37,500 nt of DNA from Stenotrophomonas sp. 364 (GCF_009832905.1 NZ_CP047135.1:1-37500), one strand, 5' to 3'; positions 8,676 through 18,120 are shown, counted from the first letter of the stretch. The notes: generated by a model not told the origin, from the sequence alone. Numbers and translations: made by a program.

Positions 8676-9146
8676 ATGCGCAGGTGGCAGGTTCTGGCGG
8701 GTGTGGGCATGGTCTGGCTGGCCGCAACGGCCGCCGCCCAGGCTCCGTATGTGGCAATCGAACAGCGCGTGGACCCGCAGGAACTGGCCCAAGTAGGGCT
8801 CAGCCCGGCCCAGCTGCAGACCTTGAACCGCCTGCTGCGCGAGGCCGATGCCCGCAGCCCGGCTCCGCCGGTGGCCGCGCCCGGCGCGCCCACCCCCGCG
8901 CCCATGTTCCCGGGCTTGGACGACGGCCCCATCACCGCCAAGGTCACCGGCCAGGTGGACGGCTGGGCCCCCGGCACCGTGTTCACCCTCGACAACGGCC
9001 AGCAGTGGCAGGTGCTCAAGGGCGAGATGAAGCTCAAGGCCAGCCGCAGCAACCCGGCCATCGTCGTCGTACCGGGCATCGCCGGCCGCTGGTTCCTGCA
9101 GGTAGACGAAGACCTGCCCAAGGCCCGCGTCTTCCGCATCCGCTGA
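8676..9146 (+). CDS. Small secreted protein of unknown function
   Basis: I do not recognise a named domain in this 156-residue protein. The ATG at 8676 follows GGAGCAGG and gives a short basic N-terminus plus hydrophobic stretch (WQVLAGVGMVWLAATAAAQA), a likely signal peptide with an AQA cleavage site. Then come a helix with AQVGLSPAQLQTLNRLLREA, a Pro/Ala-rich linker (about residues 65-85) and a C-terminal domain of short strands (ITAKVTGQVDGWAPGTVF, NGQQWQVLKGEMKL, GRWFLQVDEDLP). The last part looks like a small beta-barrel or SH3-like fold. An in-frame ATG at 8622 would extend it by 18 residues but would spoil the signal peptide. It is followed within five bases by a SMAG array. Confidence 0.7.
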   Translation: MRRWQVLAGVGMVWLAATAAAQAPYVAIEQRVDPQELAQVGLSPAQLQTLNRLLREADARSPAPPVAAPGAPTPAPMFPGLDDGPITAKVTGQVDGWAPGTVFTLDNGQQWQVLKGEMKLKASRSNPAIVVVPGIAGRWFLQVDEDLPKARVFRIR

Positions 9147-9150
9147 TCGC

Positions 9151-9349
9151 GTAGAGCCGGGCTCTGCCCGGCTATCCGGGATCTCCACCACCCACGTAGA
9201 GCCGGGCTCTGCCCGGCTATCCGGGATCTCCACCACCCCACGTAGAGCCGGGCTCTGCCCGGCTATCCGGGATCTCCACCACCCCACGTAGAGCCGGGCT
9301 CTGCCCGGCTGCTCCAGATTTCGGCAAGCCGGGCAGAGCCCGGCTCTAC
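9151..9349. repeat. Array of five SMAG/REP palindromes with a 46-bp tandem period
   Basis: Copies of the GGGC-type element (stem AGCCGGGC/GCCCGGCT, loop TCT) start at 9151, 9196, 9242 and 9288 on the plus strand, spaced 45-46 bases apart. A fifth copy, 9327-9349, is inverted. The spacers between the direct copies are nearly identical (ATCCGGGATCTCCACCACC), so the unit has been tandemly duplicated rather than inserted repeatedly. GATCGC and its complement flank the outer ends, forming one larger inverted structure. Confidence 0.92.
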
Positions 9350-9423
9350 GCGATCCCGCCCCGCGCGGTACGTCGCCTTTCCCCCGGCACACACCCCCCG
9401 CATCGGTGCGAAAATACCCGTGA

Positions 9424-10191
<768 letters not shown>

Positions 10192-10214
10192 TCCAAGGGC
10201 ACCGCTGGCCACCC

Positions 10215-10294
10215 CCTCGGCCACGCACCCGAACGGGTCAACACCTCGGCCGCACACCCGAATGGGCCAACACCTCGGCCGCATACCCGAACCG
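10215..10294. repeat. 29-bp tandem repeat, about 2.8 copies
   Basis: Units beginning CCTCGGCC start at 10215, 10244 and 10273, each exactly 29 bases apart and followed by a (C)ACACCCGAA-like core. The third unit runs into the SMAG element at 10295. It lies just after the ydfG stop codon. I see no coding or CRISPR character. Confidence 0.8.
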
Positions 10295-10369
10295 GTAGAG
10301 CCGACCGTTGGTCGGCTGCTCTCGGCGCATACCCACCGCTGACGGCAGCCGACCAACGGTCGGCTCTAC
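10295..10369. repeat. Inverted pair of SMAG/REP palindromes (GACC family)
   Basis: A plus copy at 10295-10319 and a minus copy at 10345-10369 face each other across a 25-base spacer. They sit between the convergent ydfG and VOC genes, and the minus copy ends one base from the VOC stop codon. Such head-to-head pairs can act as transcript terminators or stabilisers for both genes. Confidence 0.9.
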
Positions 10370-10370
10370 C

Positions 10371-10727
10371 TCAGGCGGCTGTCCACACCGCCAACTCATA
10401 CCCATCCGGATCGCGGAAATGAAACCGCCGCCCACCCGGAAACGCGAACGTCGCCCGGCACACCTCCGCCCCGGCCGCTTCCACCCGCCGTTGCGTGTCG
10501 GCCAGATCCTCCGCATACACAATCACCAACGGCCCACCGGGCCGCACCGGCTCACCCGTGGTGAACCCACCGCGCAACCGGCCATCGTCGAACTCGGTGT
10601 ACCGCGGGCCGTAATCGGTGAACGACCAGCCAAACACGCTGCCGTAGAAGGCCTTGCTGCGCGCGATGTCAGCCACGTTGAATTCAATGTTGTCGATTCG
10701 GCGATCGTTGCCGTGTGCCGTGCTCAT
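10371..10727 (-). CDS. VOC family protein (glyoxalase/bleomycin-resistance fold)
   Basis: This is a 118-residue single-domain protein of the vicinal oxygen chelate superfamily. The first beta-alpha-beta module reads IDNIEFNVADIARSKAFYGS and VFGWSFTDYGPRYTEFDDG. The second has VIVYAEDLADTQRRVEAAGA and ends FPGGRRFHFRDPDGYELAVW, the usual last strand holding a metal-ligand Glu. Members include glyoxalases, dioxygenases and resistance proteins, and the reaction cannot be told here. The gene follows the AraC regulator on the same strand with 70 bases between, so the regulator may control it. The ATG at 10727 (MSTAHGNDRR) is the only good start. The TGA is followed at once by a SMAG palindrome. 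Confidence 0.85.
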   Translation of the reverse strand: MSTAHGNDRRIDNIEFNVADIARSKAFYGSVFGWSFTDYGPRYTEFDDGRLRGGFTTGEPVRPGGPLVIVYAEDLADTQRRVEAAGAEVCRATFAFPGGRRFHFRDPDGYELAVWTAA

Positions 10728-10797
10728 GCGGGCATCTCGTTGAAAGGAGGCCCAGCATCGCCACCGCGGCCGCGCCGGTCTTGAACAAAACGGCCAG

Positions 10798-11581
10798 TCA
10801 GCTACGCCACTGCGCGCACAGCTGCGCCGCCCCGATCCCCGCCAACGCCCGTACCTCGCGGCTCAGGTGCGACTGGTCGGCATAGCCCACATCCGCCGCC
10901 ATCCCCGCCAGCCCATCCCCGGGCCGCGCCCGGGCCAGCGCCAGGAAGCGCTGCAGCCGCAGAATCCGCTCCAGCATCTTCGGCCCATAGCCAAACTGCT
11001 CATGGCTCAACCGGCGCAGGCTGCGCGTGCTCACCTGCAGCGCCGAACCGATCGCGGGCCAGATCGTGGCCCCCGGCCCGCACCTGCCCGAACACCCGCG
11101 CCGCCACCGCGTGGCGCCCCCCGGTAGAGCGGGGAAGCCCAGCCAGCGCCTGCGCAAACAACCGCTGCCGCGCATCGCCATCGCCCACGTCATTCAAGCG
11201 CGCCGCCATCTGCCGCGCCTGCGGCCCCAGCACCGCATCCAGCTCCACGGCCATACCCACCATCTCGCCCAGCGGCACCCCCAGCCACGCCCGCGCCGCA
11301 CCCGGCTGAAACCGCGCGCCCAACACCTGCGCACCTGGTGTCAGCTGCGGGTGCGCGGCCACCACATCCGGCCCCACCACATACAGCCGCCCGTCGCGCC
11401 AAAGGATATCCACGCAACCGTCGGGCAGCACCGCCACCTCACCGCTGTGCCCCACCGGCAGATCGCTGCGCCACAGCTGCCCGAAGCAGCCTCGCAGCGC
11501 AGCCGGCGGCGTCCATTCGCGGTAGCGGCCGGTGGCACCGGCAACGCCAGGAGGCTCAGCAGGGTCGGGGCAGGAAGACAT
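10798..11581 (-). CDS. AraC-family regulator with DUF6597-like N-terminal domain, frameshifted
   Basis: This is a transcription regulator whose N-terminal half (YREWTPPAALRGCFGQLWRS, VAVLPDGCVDILWRDG, LGARFQPGAARAWLGVP) matches the DUF6597 domain found in front of AraC helix-turn-helix domains. The C-terminal half carries the DNA-binding part: IGSALQVSTRSLRRLSHEQF, YGPKMLERILRLQRF and DVGYADQSHLSREVRAL. The frame breaks at CCCCC 11070-11074 (GGGGG on the coding strand). Removing one base joins VFGQVRAG to ATIWPAIGSALQ and gives a 260-residue protein, so a sequencing error is likely. I start it at the ATG at 11581 (MSSCPDPAEPPG). It precedes the VOC gene on the same strand. Confidence 0.83.
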
Positions 11582-11642
11582 GCATGGACGATAGCGCACT
11601 GCCAGGTGGTCGCCAGCGAGGGGGGGGCTGCCTGAAACAAGA

Positions 11643-11664
11643 ACGCCGACCCAAGGGTCGGCGT
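11643..11664 (-). terminator. Hairpin terminator after the SPOR gene
   Basis: A perfect 10-bp stem ACGCCGACCC/GGGTCGGCGT is separated by only AA, so the real loop is larger. Read on the minus strand it is followed by the T-rich tail TTCTTGTTT, which suits termination of the argS-SPOR transcript before the AraC gene. Confidence 0.6.
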
Positions 11665-11686
11665 CCAAGTTGCATCTGGAGCAACA

Positions 11687-11709
11687 GCCCCCTTGGAGTG
11701 CAAGGGGGC
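11687..11709. repeat. Perfect inverted repeat upstream of the terminator
   Basis: A 9-bp stem GCCCCCTTG/CAAGGGGGC with loop GAGTG lies 23 bases from the terminator hairpin. No T-run follows it on either strand. It may add to termination or protect the transcript end. Confidence 0.55.
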
Positions 11710-11784
11710 GCGCCGGCAGGCGCGGGGAGCGGGGATGTGGAGGTACCAGCAGGGGCCCGAGGTTTCGCGTAGCGCAACCTTGGG

Positions 11785-11807
11785 GTAGTCGCGCGGCGCG
11801 CGGCTAC
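11785..11807. repeat. SMAG-like GTAG palindrome that contains the SPOR stop codon
   Basis: GTAG at 11785-11788 pairs with CTAC at 11804-11807 around a GC-rich stem (CGCGC/GCGCG) with loop GGC. Read on the minus strand, the GTAG at its start gives the TAG that ends the frame-corrected SPOR protein. The sequence differs from the main SMAG families, so family membership is inferred from the GTAG head and shape. Confidence 0.5.
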
Positions 11808-12683
11808 TGCGCCTTGATCGCCATCGCCTGAAGGCCCGGTCCCATCCAGCTTCTGCTTGGCTTCTGCCAGCTCGCCTGCGCTGCCATACGGCCCCATGCG
11901 CACGCGGTACACCGTCTTGCCGTTGATCTGCGCCGATTCCACCCGCGCTGCCAGACCAATCATCGCCAGCTTGGCCTTGGTCGCCTCGGCATCGCCAGAC
12001 GCACCAAACGCACCGGCCTGCAGGATGTAACGCACGTTGCTGGCCGCCGGCTCAGCCGCCGCCGCAGCAGGTGTTGCCGTCGCAGTCGCCGCCGGCTTCG
12101 GTGCTGCCGGGGTAGCCGCCGCCGTCTGCGCAGGCGTTGCCGCCGGTGCCGTGGTGGCCGCCGGGCGCTCGGCCACGGGGGCTGGCAACGGCGACGCGGT
12201 AACCGGGGCCGGCGTTGCCGTGGCGACAGTGGCCGCTGGCGTTGCCGCAGCCGCCGGCACCGGACGTCCTTCCAACGCCGCCTGCGCGCGCTGCGCTTCG
12301 GCCTTGGCCCGGCGCTGGTCTTCGGCGCGCGCGCTGGCCGCCAACTCCGCATCGGACATTTCCACTTCCTTGCCGGGCAGCAAGGTGTAGAAGTCGTACT
12401 GCGTCGCCGCCGGCTTGGCCGGTTCGGCAGGCTTGGCCACCGCGCCCGGCTTGGGCAGTTCGGCGCCCACGTCGGTGTCGGCTTCGCTCACCGGGGCCGG
12501 CTGGGCATTCGGGTTCGGCTGCGGGCCTACCCGCAGGAAGCCGTCACCGTCGCTCTTGAACAGGTTCGGTGCTGCCAAAAACACTACGGCCGCAATCGCC
12601 ACACCGGCCACCAGCCACACCCATCCCGGCGTGCCCTGGTTGCTGTTGCGTCGCGCCTGGCTCTTGCCGCGTCGTGCTGCCAT
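11804..12683 (-). CDS. SPOR-domain membrane protein, FtsN-like, frameshifted near the end
   Basis: This is a bitopic inner-membrane protein that probably binds denuded septal peptidoglycan. A basic start (MAARRGKSQARRNSNQG) precedes one membrane helix (WVWLVAGVAIAAVVFLAAP, about residues 21-40). A long Ala/Pro/Thr-rich periplasmic linker follows, and the C-terminal SPOR domain reads VRYILQAGAFGASGDAEATK, GLAARVESAQINGKTVYRVR and MGPYGSAGELAEAKQKL. FtsN has this layout and is also found near argS in several gammaproteobacteria. At CCC 11835-11837 the frame shifts; removing one base ends the protein with TGLQAMAIKAQ and the TAG at 11804-11806 (292 residues). As sequenced, the frame instead runs on to about 11556 with a Pro/Arg-rich tail. 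It lies 18 bases after argS and is probably cotranscribed with it. Confidence 0.85.
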
Positions 12684-12701
12684 TTACTGCTTCTCCACTG
12701 C

Positions 12702-14390
12702 TTACATTTTTTCCGGGGCGGAAACGCCCAGGACGTTCAGACCATTGGCCAGCACCTGGCGCGCCGCGCAGGCCAGCGTGAGCTTGGCATTGCGTTCGGC
12801 GTCGTCAGCCACCAGTACCTGCGTGCCGTGATACCACGTGTGGAAGGCGTGCGCCAATTCACGCAGGTACTGCGCGATCAGGTGCGGTTCCAGCGCGATA
12901 CCGGCCGCTTCCACCACTTCCGGGAAGCGCGACATCTCAATCATCAGCCACAGCGAGGCATCGTCGTTCAGCGACGCCACACCCGCCAGGCCTTCGCCCG
13001 GCGTGTAGCTCAGACCCTTCTCCTGGGCCTGGCGCAGCAGGCTGCACACCCGGGCGTGCGCATATTGCACGTAGAACACCGGGTTGTCGTTGCTCTGCGC
13101 ACGGGCCAGGTCGATATCGAAGGTCAGCTGCGAATCCGGCTTGCGCGCAATCAGGAACCAGCGGGTCGCATCGCGGCCGGCTTCCTCGATCAGGTCGCGC
13201 AGGGTCAGGTAGCTGCCGGCCCGCTTGGACAGCTTCACTTCCTCGCCGCCGCGCATCACCGTCACCATCTGGTGCAGCACGTATTCCGGCCAGCCCTTGG
13301 GAATGCCCACGTCCAGCGCCTGCAGACCGGCGCGCACGCGCGCCAGCGAGCCGTGGTGGTCTGCGCCCAGCTCGGTGATGGCGCGCTCATAGCCGCGCTG
13401 CCACTTGCTCAGGTGGTAGGCCACGTCCGGCAGGAAGTAGGTGTAGGTGCCGTCGGACTTGCGCATTACGCGGTCCTTGTCGTCACCGAAGTCGGTCGAG
13501 CGCAGCCACAGCGCGCCGCCCTCCTCATAGGTGTGGCCGGCCGCCTTCAGCTGGGCAACGGTCTCTTCCACCTTGCCGTCCTTGTACAGCGAGCTTTCCA
13601 GGAAGTAGATGTCGAAATCCACCCCGAACGCCGCCAGGTCCTGGTTCTGCTCGTTGCGCAGGTAGGCCACCGCGAAGCGGCGGATGCTATCCAGGTTGTC
13701 CGGGTCGCGCTCGCCCACCACCGCGTGGCCTTCCAGCTCCACCGTGGCGCCGGCCAGGTAGGCGTTGGCCACGTCCTGGATGTAATCGCCGCGGTAGCCG
13801 CCTTCCGGCCAGCCGGCGTCATCGGGCTTGAGCCCCTTGGCGCGCGCCTGGGTGGACAGGGCCAGGTTCTCGATCTGCACGCCGGCGTCGTTGTAGTAGA
13901 ACTCGCGCTTGGCGTTCCAGCCGTTCACATCCAGCAGGCGCGCCAGGCAGTCGCCGATGGCGGCGGCGCGGCCATGGCCCACGTGCAGCGGGCCGGTGGG
14001 GTTGGCCGACACATACTCCACGCCCACGGTACGGCCGTTGCCGCTCAGGTTGCGGCCGTAATCGGCGCCTTCCTTGAGCACGCTGGCCGCTTCGCGCTGG
14101 TAGGCGCTGGGGGCGAGGTGGAAATTGATGAAGCCCGGGCCGGCGATTTCAACGCGCAGCACGTCATTGCTCTTGGGCAGCGCATCCAGCAGCGCCTGGG
14201 CCAGGGCGCGCGGGTTGCTGCGCGCCGGCTTGGCCAGCAGCATCGCGGCATTGGTGGCGAAATCGCCGTGCTCACGGGTCTTCGGGCGTTCGACCACAAA
14301 TTCCGGGGTCAGGGTATCGGCCGGCAGAGTGCCGTTGGCGCGCAAGGCTTCGATGCCTTGGCTGATCAGGGCGCGGAGGAGATTTTTCAC
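12702..14390 (-). CDS. argS: Arginine--tRNA ligase
   Basis: This is a 562-residue cytoplasmic class I synthetase that charges tRNA-Arg with arginine. The N-terminal add-on domain (about residues 1-100) is followed by the HIGH-type motif HVGHG at residues 136-140 within [20 protein letters not shown]. The KMSKS-like motif is KLSKRAG near residue 386. The C-terminal DALR anticodon-binding domain contains [17 protein letters not shown] and ends [10 protein letters not shown]. Start is GTG at 14390 ([16 protein letters not shown]), the usual ArgS opening. It is complete and of normal length, downstream of radC and upstream of the SPOR gene on the same strand. Confidence 0.97.
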   Translation of the reverse strand: MKNLLRALISQGIEALRANGTLPADTLTPEFVVERPKTREHGDFATNAAMLLAKPARSNPRALAQALLDALPKSNDVLRVEIAGPGFINFHLAPSAYQREAASVLKEGADYGRNLSGNGRTVGVEYVSANPTGPLHVGHGRAAAIGDCLARLLDVNGWNAKREFYYNDAGVQIENLALSTQARAKGLKPDDAGWPEGGYRGDYIQDVANAYLAGATVELEGHAVVGERDPDNLDSIRRFAVAYLRNEQNQDLAAFGVDFDIYFLESSLYKDGKVEETVAQLKAAGHTYEEGGALWLRSTDFGDDKDRVMRKSDGTYTYFLPDVAYHLSKWQRGYERAITELGADHHGSLARVRAGLQALDVGIPKGWPEYVLHQMVTVMRGGEEVKLSKRAGSYLTLRDLIEEAGRDATRWFLIARKPDSQLTFDIDLARAQSNDNPVFYVQYAHARVCSLLRQAQEKGLSYTPGEGLAGVASLNDDASLWLMIEMSRFPEVVEAAGIALEPHLIAQYLRELAHAFHTWYHGTQVLVADDAERNAKLTLACAARQVLANGLNVLGVSAPEKM

Positions 14391-14541
14391 AAGGCCTGCT
14401 TTGGGACTGGAGCGGCGGAATCGGCAATTTTAGCCTAGATGGCGCGCCGATCCATTGAACGGGGTTGGGGCAGGGGGGCTTGAGGGGCCTTGGGGCCGCT
14501 TTCGGGGCTGCGGACCGGGGTATTGGGGCTGACTGAGGCGT

Positions 14542-15240
14542 TCAGCCCCGGAAGGACAGGGTGGGTCCGATCCAGCCTCGTTCAGCCATGGAGACGGGGG
14601 TGCCTTCGCCTACTACTACGTGGTCCAGCAGGCGAACGCCGACCAGCGGCAGGGCCTTTTCCAGATGGCGGGTGATGTCCCGGTCGGCGGCGGACGGTTC
14701 GGCGCTGCCAGAGGGGTGGTTGTGGCCGATGATCACCGCTGCCGCGTTGTGGAACAGGGCGCGGCGTGCCACTTCGCGCGGGTAGACCGCCGCCGCATCG
14801 ATCGTACCGTTGAAGAGTTCCTCGAACGCCAGCATGTGGTTGCGGGTGTTCAAGAACATGACGGCGAAGACCTCATGGGGGCGCCCGCGAAGCCGCTGTT
14901 TGAAGTAACGCATGGCTGCCTTGGGATCGCACATGCCTTCACCCAGGTCCAACTTCGCACGCAAATGGCGGTCGGCCAGTTCCAGTGCGGCGACCAGCTT
15001 GCACGCCCGTGCCGGGCCGAGCCCGGGCAGTTTCCTCAGCTTCTGCGCGCTCATATCAAGCAGTAGGCGCAAGGGGCCGTGTTCCTTGAGGAGAAGGCGT
15101 GCGTTCTCCATGACGTCCAAGCCTTTACAGCCGGTGCCCATGAACAGGGCAAGCAACTCAGCATCCGAAAGCGCTGCGGGGCCACGCGCCAGCAGCTTCT
15201 CGCGCGGTTGCTCGTCCTTGGGCCAGTCTTTGATTGCCAT
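14542..15240 (-). CDS. radC: RadC family protein (JAB/MPN domain)
   Basis: This is a 232-residue protein with an N-terminal helix-hairpin-helix region (LRKLPGLGPARACKLVAALE) and a C-terminal JAMM metalloprotease-fold domain. The metal-binding motif HNHPSGSAEPSAAD spans residues 173-186, so His173, His175 and Asp186 are present; the upstream Glu is in FEELFNGTID. Despite its name, a direct role in DNA repair is doubtful and the true activity is unknown. The ATG at 15240 gives MAIKDWPKDEQPREKLL, the usual RadC start. In related genomes it is commonly seen facing coaBC; here a Fic gene lies between them. Confidence 0.94.
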   Translation of the reverse strand: MAIKDWPKDEQPREKLLARGPAALSDAELLALFMGTGCKGLDVMENARLLLKEHGPLRLLLDMSAQKLRKLPGLGPARACKLVAALELADRHLRAKLDLGEGMCDPKAAMRYFKQRLRGRPHEVFAVMFLNTRNHMLAFEELFNGTIDAAAVYPREVARRALFHNAAAVIIGHNHPSGSAEPSAADRDITRHLEKALPLVGVRLLDHVVVGEGTPVSMAERGWIGPTLSFRG

Positions 15241-15435
15241 GGCTCAAGTGTCGAGAAACACGTATGCCCAGCCAATCAGAATATGCCGCGTCCTCTGATA
15301 AGGGTTGCGCGTGGGCACACTGGATGGCTGTTCGGCAGGCTGTTTGATCCAGTCAAAAAGATTATTTCTACAGATATGCGGAGAGAATGCTCTTGAGGTT
15401 GGCTAGCTGCTCTGCCATTTCATAGATCCGTCCCC
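15241..15435. other. Gene-free gap between radC and fic
   Basis: The 195 bases here are less GC-rich than the neighbours. They contain no ORF with coding character, no clear terminator and no tRNA-like structure. It probably holds the radC promoter at its left edge. Confidence 0.5.
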
Positions 15436-16584
15436 TCAGTCCATTAAAAGCCGCACATACCGCGCATACAAGAAGCTCTGGTTCCGCGCCCGGCCCGTCG
15501 TCTCCTCCAACACCCCAGCCACCTGCAATCCATTGATGGCCTTCGCCGCAGTAGGGGCACTCACCTCCAGCACCTGCGCCGCGCGATCAATGTTGATTCT
15601 CGGCATGGTGGGAAGCAGCTCGAACAACCGAAGCGTCGCCAACGTACTGGTACCCAGTGCAAGCACGCGCTTCCGATCCTCGGCGATGCATGCGGCAAGG
15701 GCAACGATGCTGCTTTGCGCCTCATCAGCAGCGGCCTCCACGGCCTCCAGAAAGAAGCTCACCCAGCCTTCCCAGTCACCGTCATCTCGAATGGCGGAAA
15801 GCCGGTCGTAGTACACCCGCTGGTGTCGTTTCAGGTAACCAGACACATACAACAACGGCTCGGGCATCAACTTCCACTCTTCCAGCAACATAGCGATGAG
15901 CAGGCGCCCAATGCGGCCGTTGCCGTCCAGGAAGGGATGGATGGTCTCGAATTGCGCATGCACCAACGCCACGCGCACCAGGGGCGGCAACGTGTGCTCC
16001 GGCTGGTGGATATAGCGCTCCAGCGCGCTGAGTGCGGGCCCCACTTCCTGAGCGGGCGGTGGAACGAAGCTCGCATTGCCTGGCCGGCTTCCACCAATCC
16101 AGTTCTGTGTAGTGCGCACGGCCCCCGGCTGCTTGGTGGCGCCACGCACGCCCGTCATCAGCACCCGGTGGGACTCGGTCAGCAGCCGCAGTGATACGGG
16201 CAGACCGGTAGGGTTACGCAGCTGCTCGCGCGCGTAGTTGAACGCCAGCAGGTAATTCGTAACTTCTTCCACATCCTGGGCATTGGTCACCGTCATACCG
16301 GCTTCCTCATCCAGCACGTCGGTCAGTGTGGCCTGGGTGCCTTCCAGCTGCGAGGTAAGCAAGGCCTCCTTGCGGATGGCGGCATAGATCAGCCAGTTGC
16401 TGGAGGCCACCAGCCCGGCCATGCCGGACAAGCGCGTCAACGCTACTTCGGCGCGGGCGTTCTGCTCCATGTACGCGGTGGGGGAAAGAACCGGATCTCC
16501 GGGCGGGAGGGCGTGAGGCACGAACGCGCGAACGTTCTCGCCGCCAACGGCGGTTGTCGCATAGGTCCCAGTGATGCGCGGCAT
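15436..16584 (-). CDS. Fic family protein (AMP-transferase type) with C-terminal winged helix
   Basis: This is a 382-residue protein. The Fic core motif HPFLDGNGRIGR starts at His216 and has all key residues: catalytic His, the acidic residue, and the GNGR loop that binds nucleotide phosphates. An N-terminal inhibitory-helix motif of the [ST]xxxE[GN] type appears as TSQLEGTQA, so it is a class II Fic whose activity is held in check in cis. The N-terminal region (AYMEQNARAEVALTRLSGMA) matches the Fic_N domain. The last 70 residues form a winged helix (NIDRAAQVLEVSAPTAAKAINGL), suggesting DNA binding or autoregulation. ATG at 16584 has AAAGGAA seven bases upstream. It sits alone between radC and coaBC, which are normally neighbours, so acquisition is likely. 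The target protein is unknown. Confidence 0.9.
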   Translation of the reverse strand: MPRITGTYATTAVGGENVRAFVPHALPPGDPVLSPTAYMEQNARAEVALTRLSGMAGLVASSNWLIYAAIRKEALLTSQLEGTQATLTDVLDEEAGMTVTNAQDVEEVTNYLLAFNYAREQLRNPTGLPVSLRLLTESHRVLMTGVRGATKQPGAVRTTQNWIGGSRPGNASFVPPPAQEVGPALSALERYIHQPEHTLPPLVRVALVHAQFETIHPFLDGNGRIGRLLIAMLLEEWKLMPEPLLYVSGYLKRHQRVYYDRLSAIRDDGDWEGWVSFFLEAVEAAADEAQSSIVALAACIAEDRKRVLALGTSTLATLRLFELLPTMPRINIDRAAQVLEVSAPTAAKAINGLQVAGVLEETTGRARNQSFLYARYVRLLMD

Positions 16585-16641
16585 GACAAGGTTCCTTTGG
16601 ATACGGTTTCAGCTGCGAAAGAAACCTTTCCCAGCCGCGAG

Positions 16642-16667
16642 CGTTATTAAAGCATCCTTTTTTAACG
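16642..16667. promoter_or_regulatory. AT-rich imperfect palindrome upstream of fic
   Basis: CGTTATTAAA and TTTTTTAACG (two mismatches) flank a 6-base centre, about 58 bases before the fic start. It is the most AT-rich spot in this part of the window and includes a TTTAAT that could be a -10 on the minus strand. It may be the fic promoter and an autoregulatory site for the protein's winged helix; this is inference. Confidence 0.4.
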
Positions 16668-16784
16668 ACTAAAACCACGGGGTCACCTTCCGGAGTTGGC
16701 ATCCTGGCTCAGGCAGTTCCATCTGCTGCGCAGGCCAACAATCAAGGGAGGCAGCCCTGCACCCTCATGACCAAAAACACCCCC

Positions 16785-16805
16785 CTCATGCCCCTGAGGC
16801 ATGAG
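16785..16805. repeat. Hairpin in the coaBC leader
   Basis: A perfect 8-bp stem CTCATGCC/GGCATGAG with loop CCTGA lies 56 bases before the coaBC start. No T-run follows on the plus strand. It could be part of the promoter or leader, or the remnant end of the region that carries fic. Confidence 0.4.
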
Positions 16806-16860
16806 CCGCCCGCACCCCATCAGGTAAGCTAATCGCCTCAGTTCGACAGGAAATTCGCAG

Positions 16861-18120
16861 GTGGCTGACTCCCCCCAGGCTTCTCCGGCGTCCGCGCGCC
16901 CGCTGCAAGGCCAGAAGCTGTTGTTGTGCGTCGGCGGCGGCATCGCCGCCTACAAGTCGCTGGAACTGGTGCGTCGCCTGCGCGATGCCGGGGCCCAGGT
17001 GCAGGTCGCCATGACCGCCGGGGCCCAGCAGTTCGTCACCCCGCTGAGCTTCCAGGCCCTGTCCGGCCAGCCCACCCGCACCACCCTGTGGGACAGCGCC
17101 GCCGAGCAGGCCATGGGCCACATCGAGCTGGCGCGCTGGGCCGATCGCATCGTCGTGGCCCCAGCCACCGCCGATCTGCTGGCGCGGCTGGCCCACGGCA
17201 ACGCCGATGACCTGGTCACCACACTGTGCCTGGCCACCACCGCGCCGCTCACCGTGTGCCCGGCCATGAACCACCGCATGTGGCAGCACCCGGCCACGCA
17301 GGCCAACATCACCCTGCTGCGCCAGCGCGGCGCGCAGGTGATCGGGCCGGAAGACGGCCCGCTGGCCGAAGGCGAATCCGGCCCGGGCCGGCTTACCGAA
17401 CCCAATGCGATTGTTGCGGCACTGGCCGCGCTGCAGGCGCCGGCCGGTGCCGACGCCGCGCCCGAGCAGCAGCTCAAGGGTCTGCGCGTGGTCATCAGCG
17501 CCGGCCCCACCTATGAAGACCTGGACCCGGTGCGCTACGTGGGCAACCGCAGCAGCGGCAAGATGGGCTATGCGCTGGCCGCGGCCGCCGTGCGCCAGGG
17601 CGCGCAGGTGGTGCTGGTCAGTGGCCCGGTGCAGCTGCCCACCCCTGCCGGGGTGCAGCGGGTGGATGTGCGCTCGGCCTCGCAGATGCGCGAGGCCGTG
17701 CTGGGCGCGCTGCCGGCCGACATCTATATAGGTGCGGCGGCGGTGTCCGATTACACCCCGCGCCAGGTGGCCCCGCAGAAATTGAAGAAGACCGTCGGCA
17801 CCCAGACCCTCACGCTGGAGCTGGTGCGCACGCCGGACATCCTGGCCGAGGTGGCCGCGCAGACCAACGCGCTGAAGCTGGTGGTCGGCTTTGCCGCCGA
17901 AACCCACGATGTGGAGAAGTACGCGCGCGGCAAGCTGGTGGACAAGCGCCTGGACCTGGTGATTGCCAACCAGGTGGGCATTGCCACCGGCGGTTTCGAA
18001 AGTGATGAAAACGCGGCCACGGCCTACTGGCAGGGCGGCGAACAGGTGTTCCCCGGTACCTCCAAGGCGCTGCTGGCCGAACAACTGTTGTCCCTGATTG
18101 CCCAGAGGTTGCACGCATGA
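16861..18120 (+). CDS. coaBC: Bifunctional phosphopantothenoylcysteine decarboxylase / phosphopantothenate--cysteine ligase
   Basis: This is a 419-residue flavoprotein catalysing two steps of coenzyme A synthesis: it joins cysteine to 4'-phosphopantothenate and decarboxylates the product. The CoaC half has the FMN-site start [16 protein letters not shown], catalytic His87 in [10 protein letters not shown], and the PAMN motif with Asn137. The CoaB half starts near [19 protein letters not shown] and includes [12 protein letters not shown] and the lysine region [15 protein letters not shown]. In E. coli the substrate flap reads ACGDxGxGR with an active Cys; here it is AEGESGPGR, with Glu170 in place of Cys. 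Start is GTG at 16861 after AGGAAA. Its stop overlaps the dut start by four bases. Confidence 0.95.
   Translation: MADSPQASPASARPLQGQKLLLCVGGGIAAYKSLELVRRLRDAGAQVQVAMTAGAQQFVTPLSFQALSGQPTRTTLWDSAAEQAMGHIELARWADRIVVAPATADLLARLAHGNADDLVTTLCLATTAPLTVCPAMNHRMWQHPATQANITLLRQRGAQVIGPEDGPLAEGESGPGRLTEPNAIVAALAALQAPAGADAAPEQQLKGLRVVISAGPTYEDLDPVRYVGNRSSGKMGYALAAAAVRQGAQVVLVSGPVQLPTPAGVQRVDVRSASQMREAVLGALPADIYIGAAAVSDYTPRQVAPQKLKKTVGTQTLTLELVRTPDILAEVAAQTNALKLVVGFAAETHDVEKYARGKLVDKRLDLVIANQVGIATGGFESDENAATAYWQGGEQVFPGTSKALLAEQLLSLIAQRLHA

Noticed and set aside
9151..9349. Repeat array as a CRISPR
   Set aside because: The spacers are identical to each other and the units are GTAG palindromes of the SMAG type; no cas genes are present.
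12828..14438. 536-codon plus-strand ORF opposite argS
   Set aside because: It is antisense to a complete ArgS with all synthetase motifs.
16307..16702. Alternative minus-strand ORF starting MPTPEGDPVV upstream of fic
   Set aside because: It enters the fic gene in another frame and becomes Arg-rich nonsense; the leader part is too short to support as a gene.
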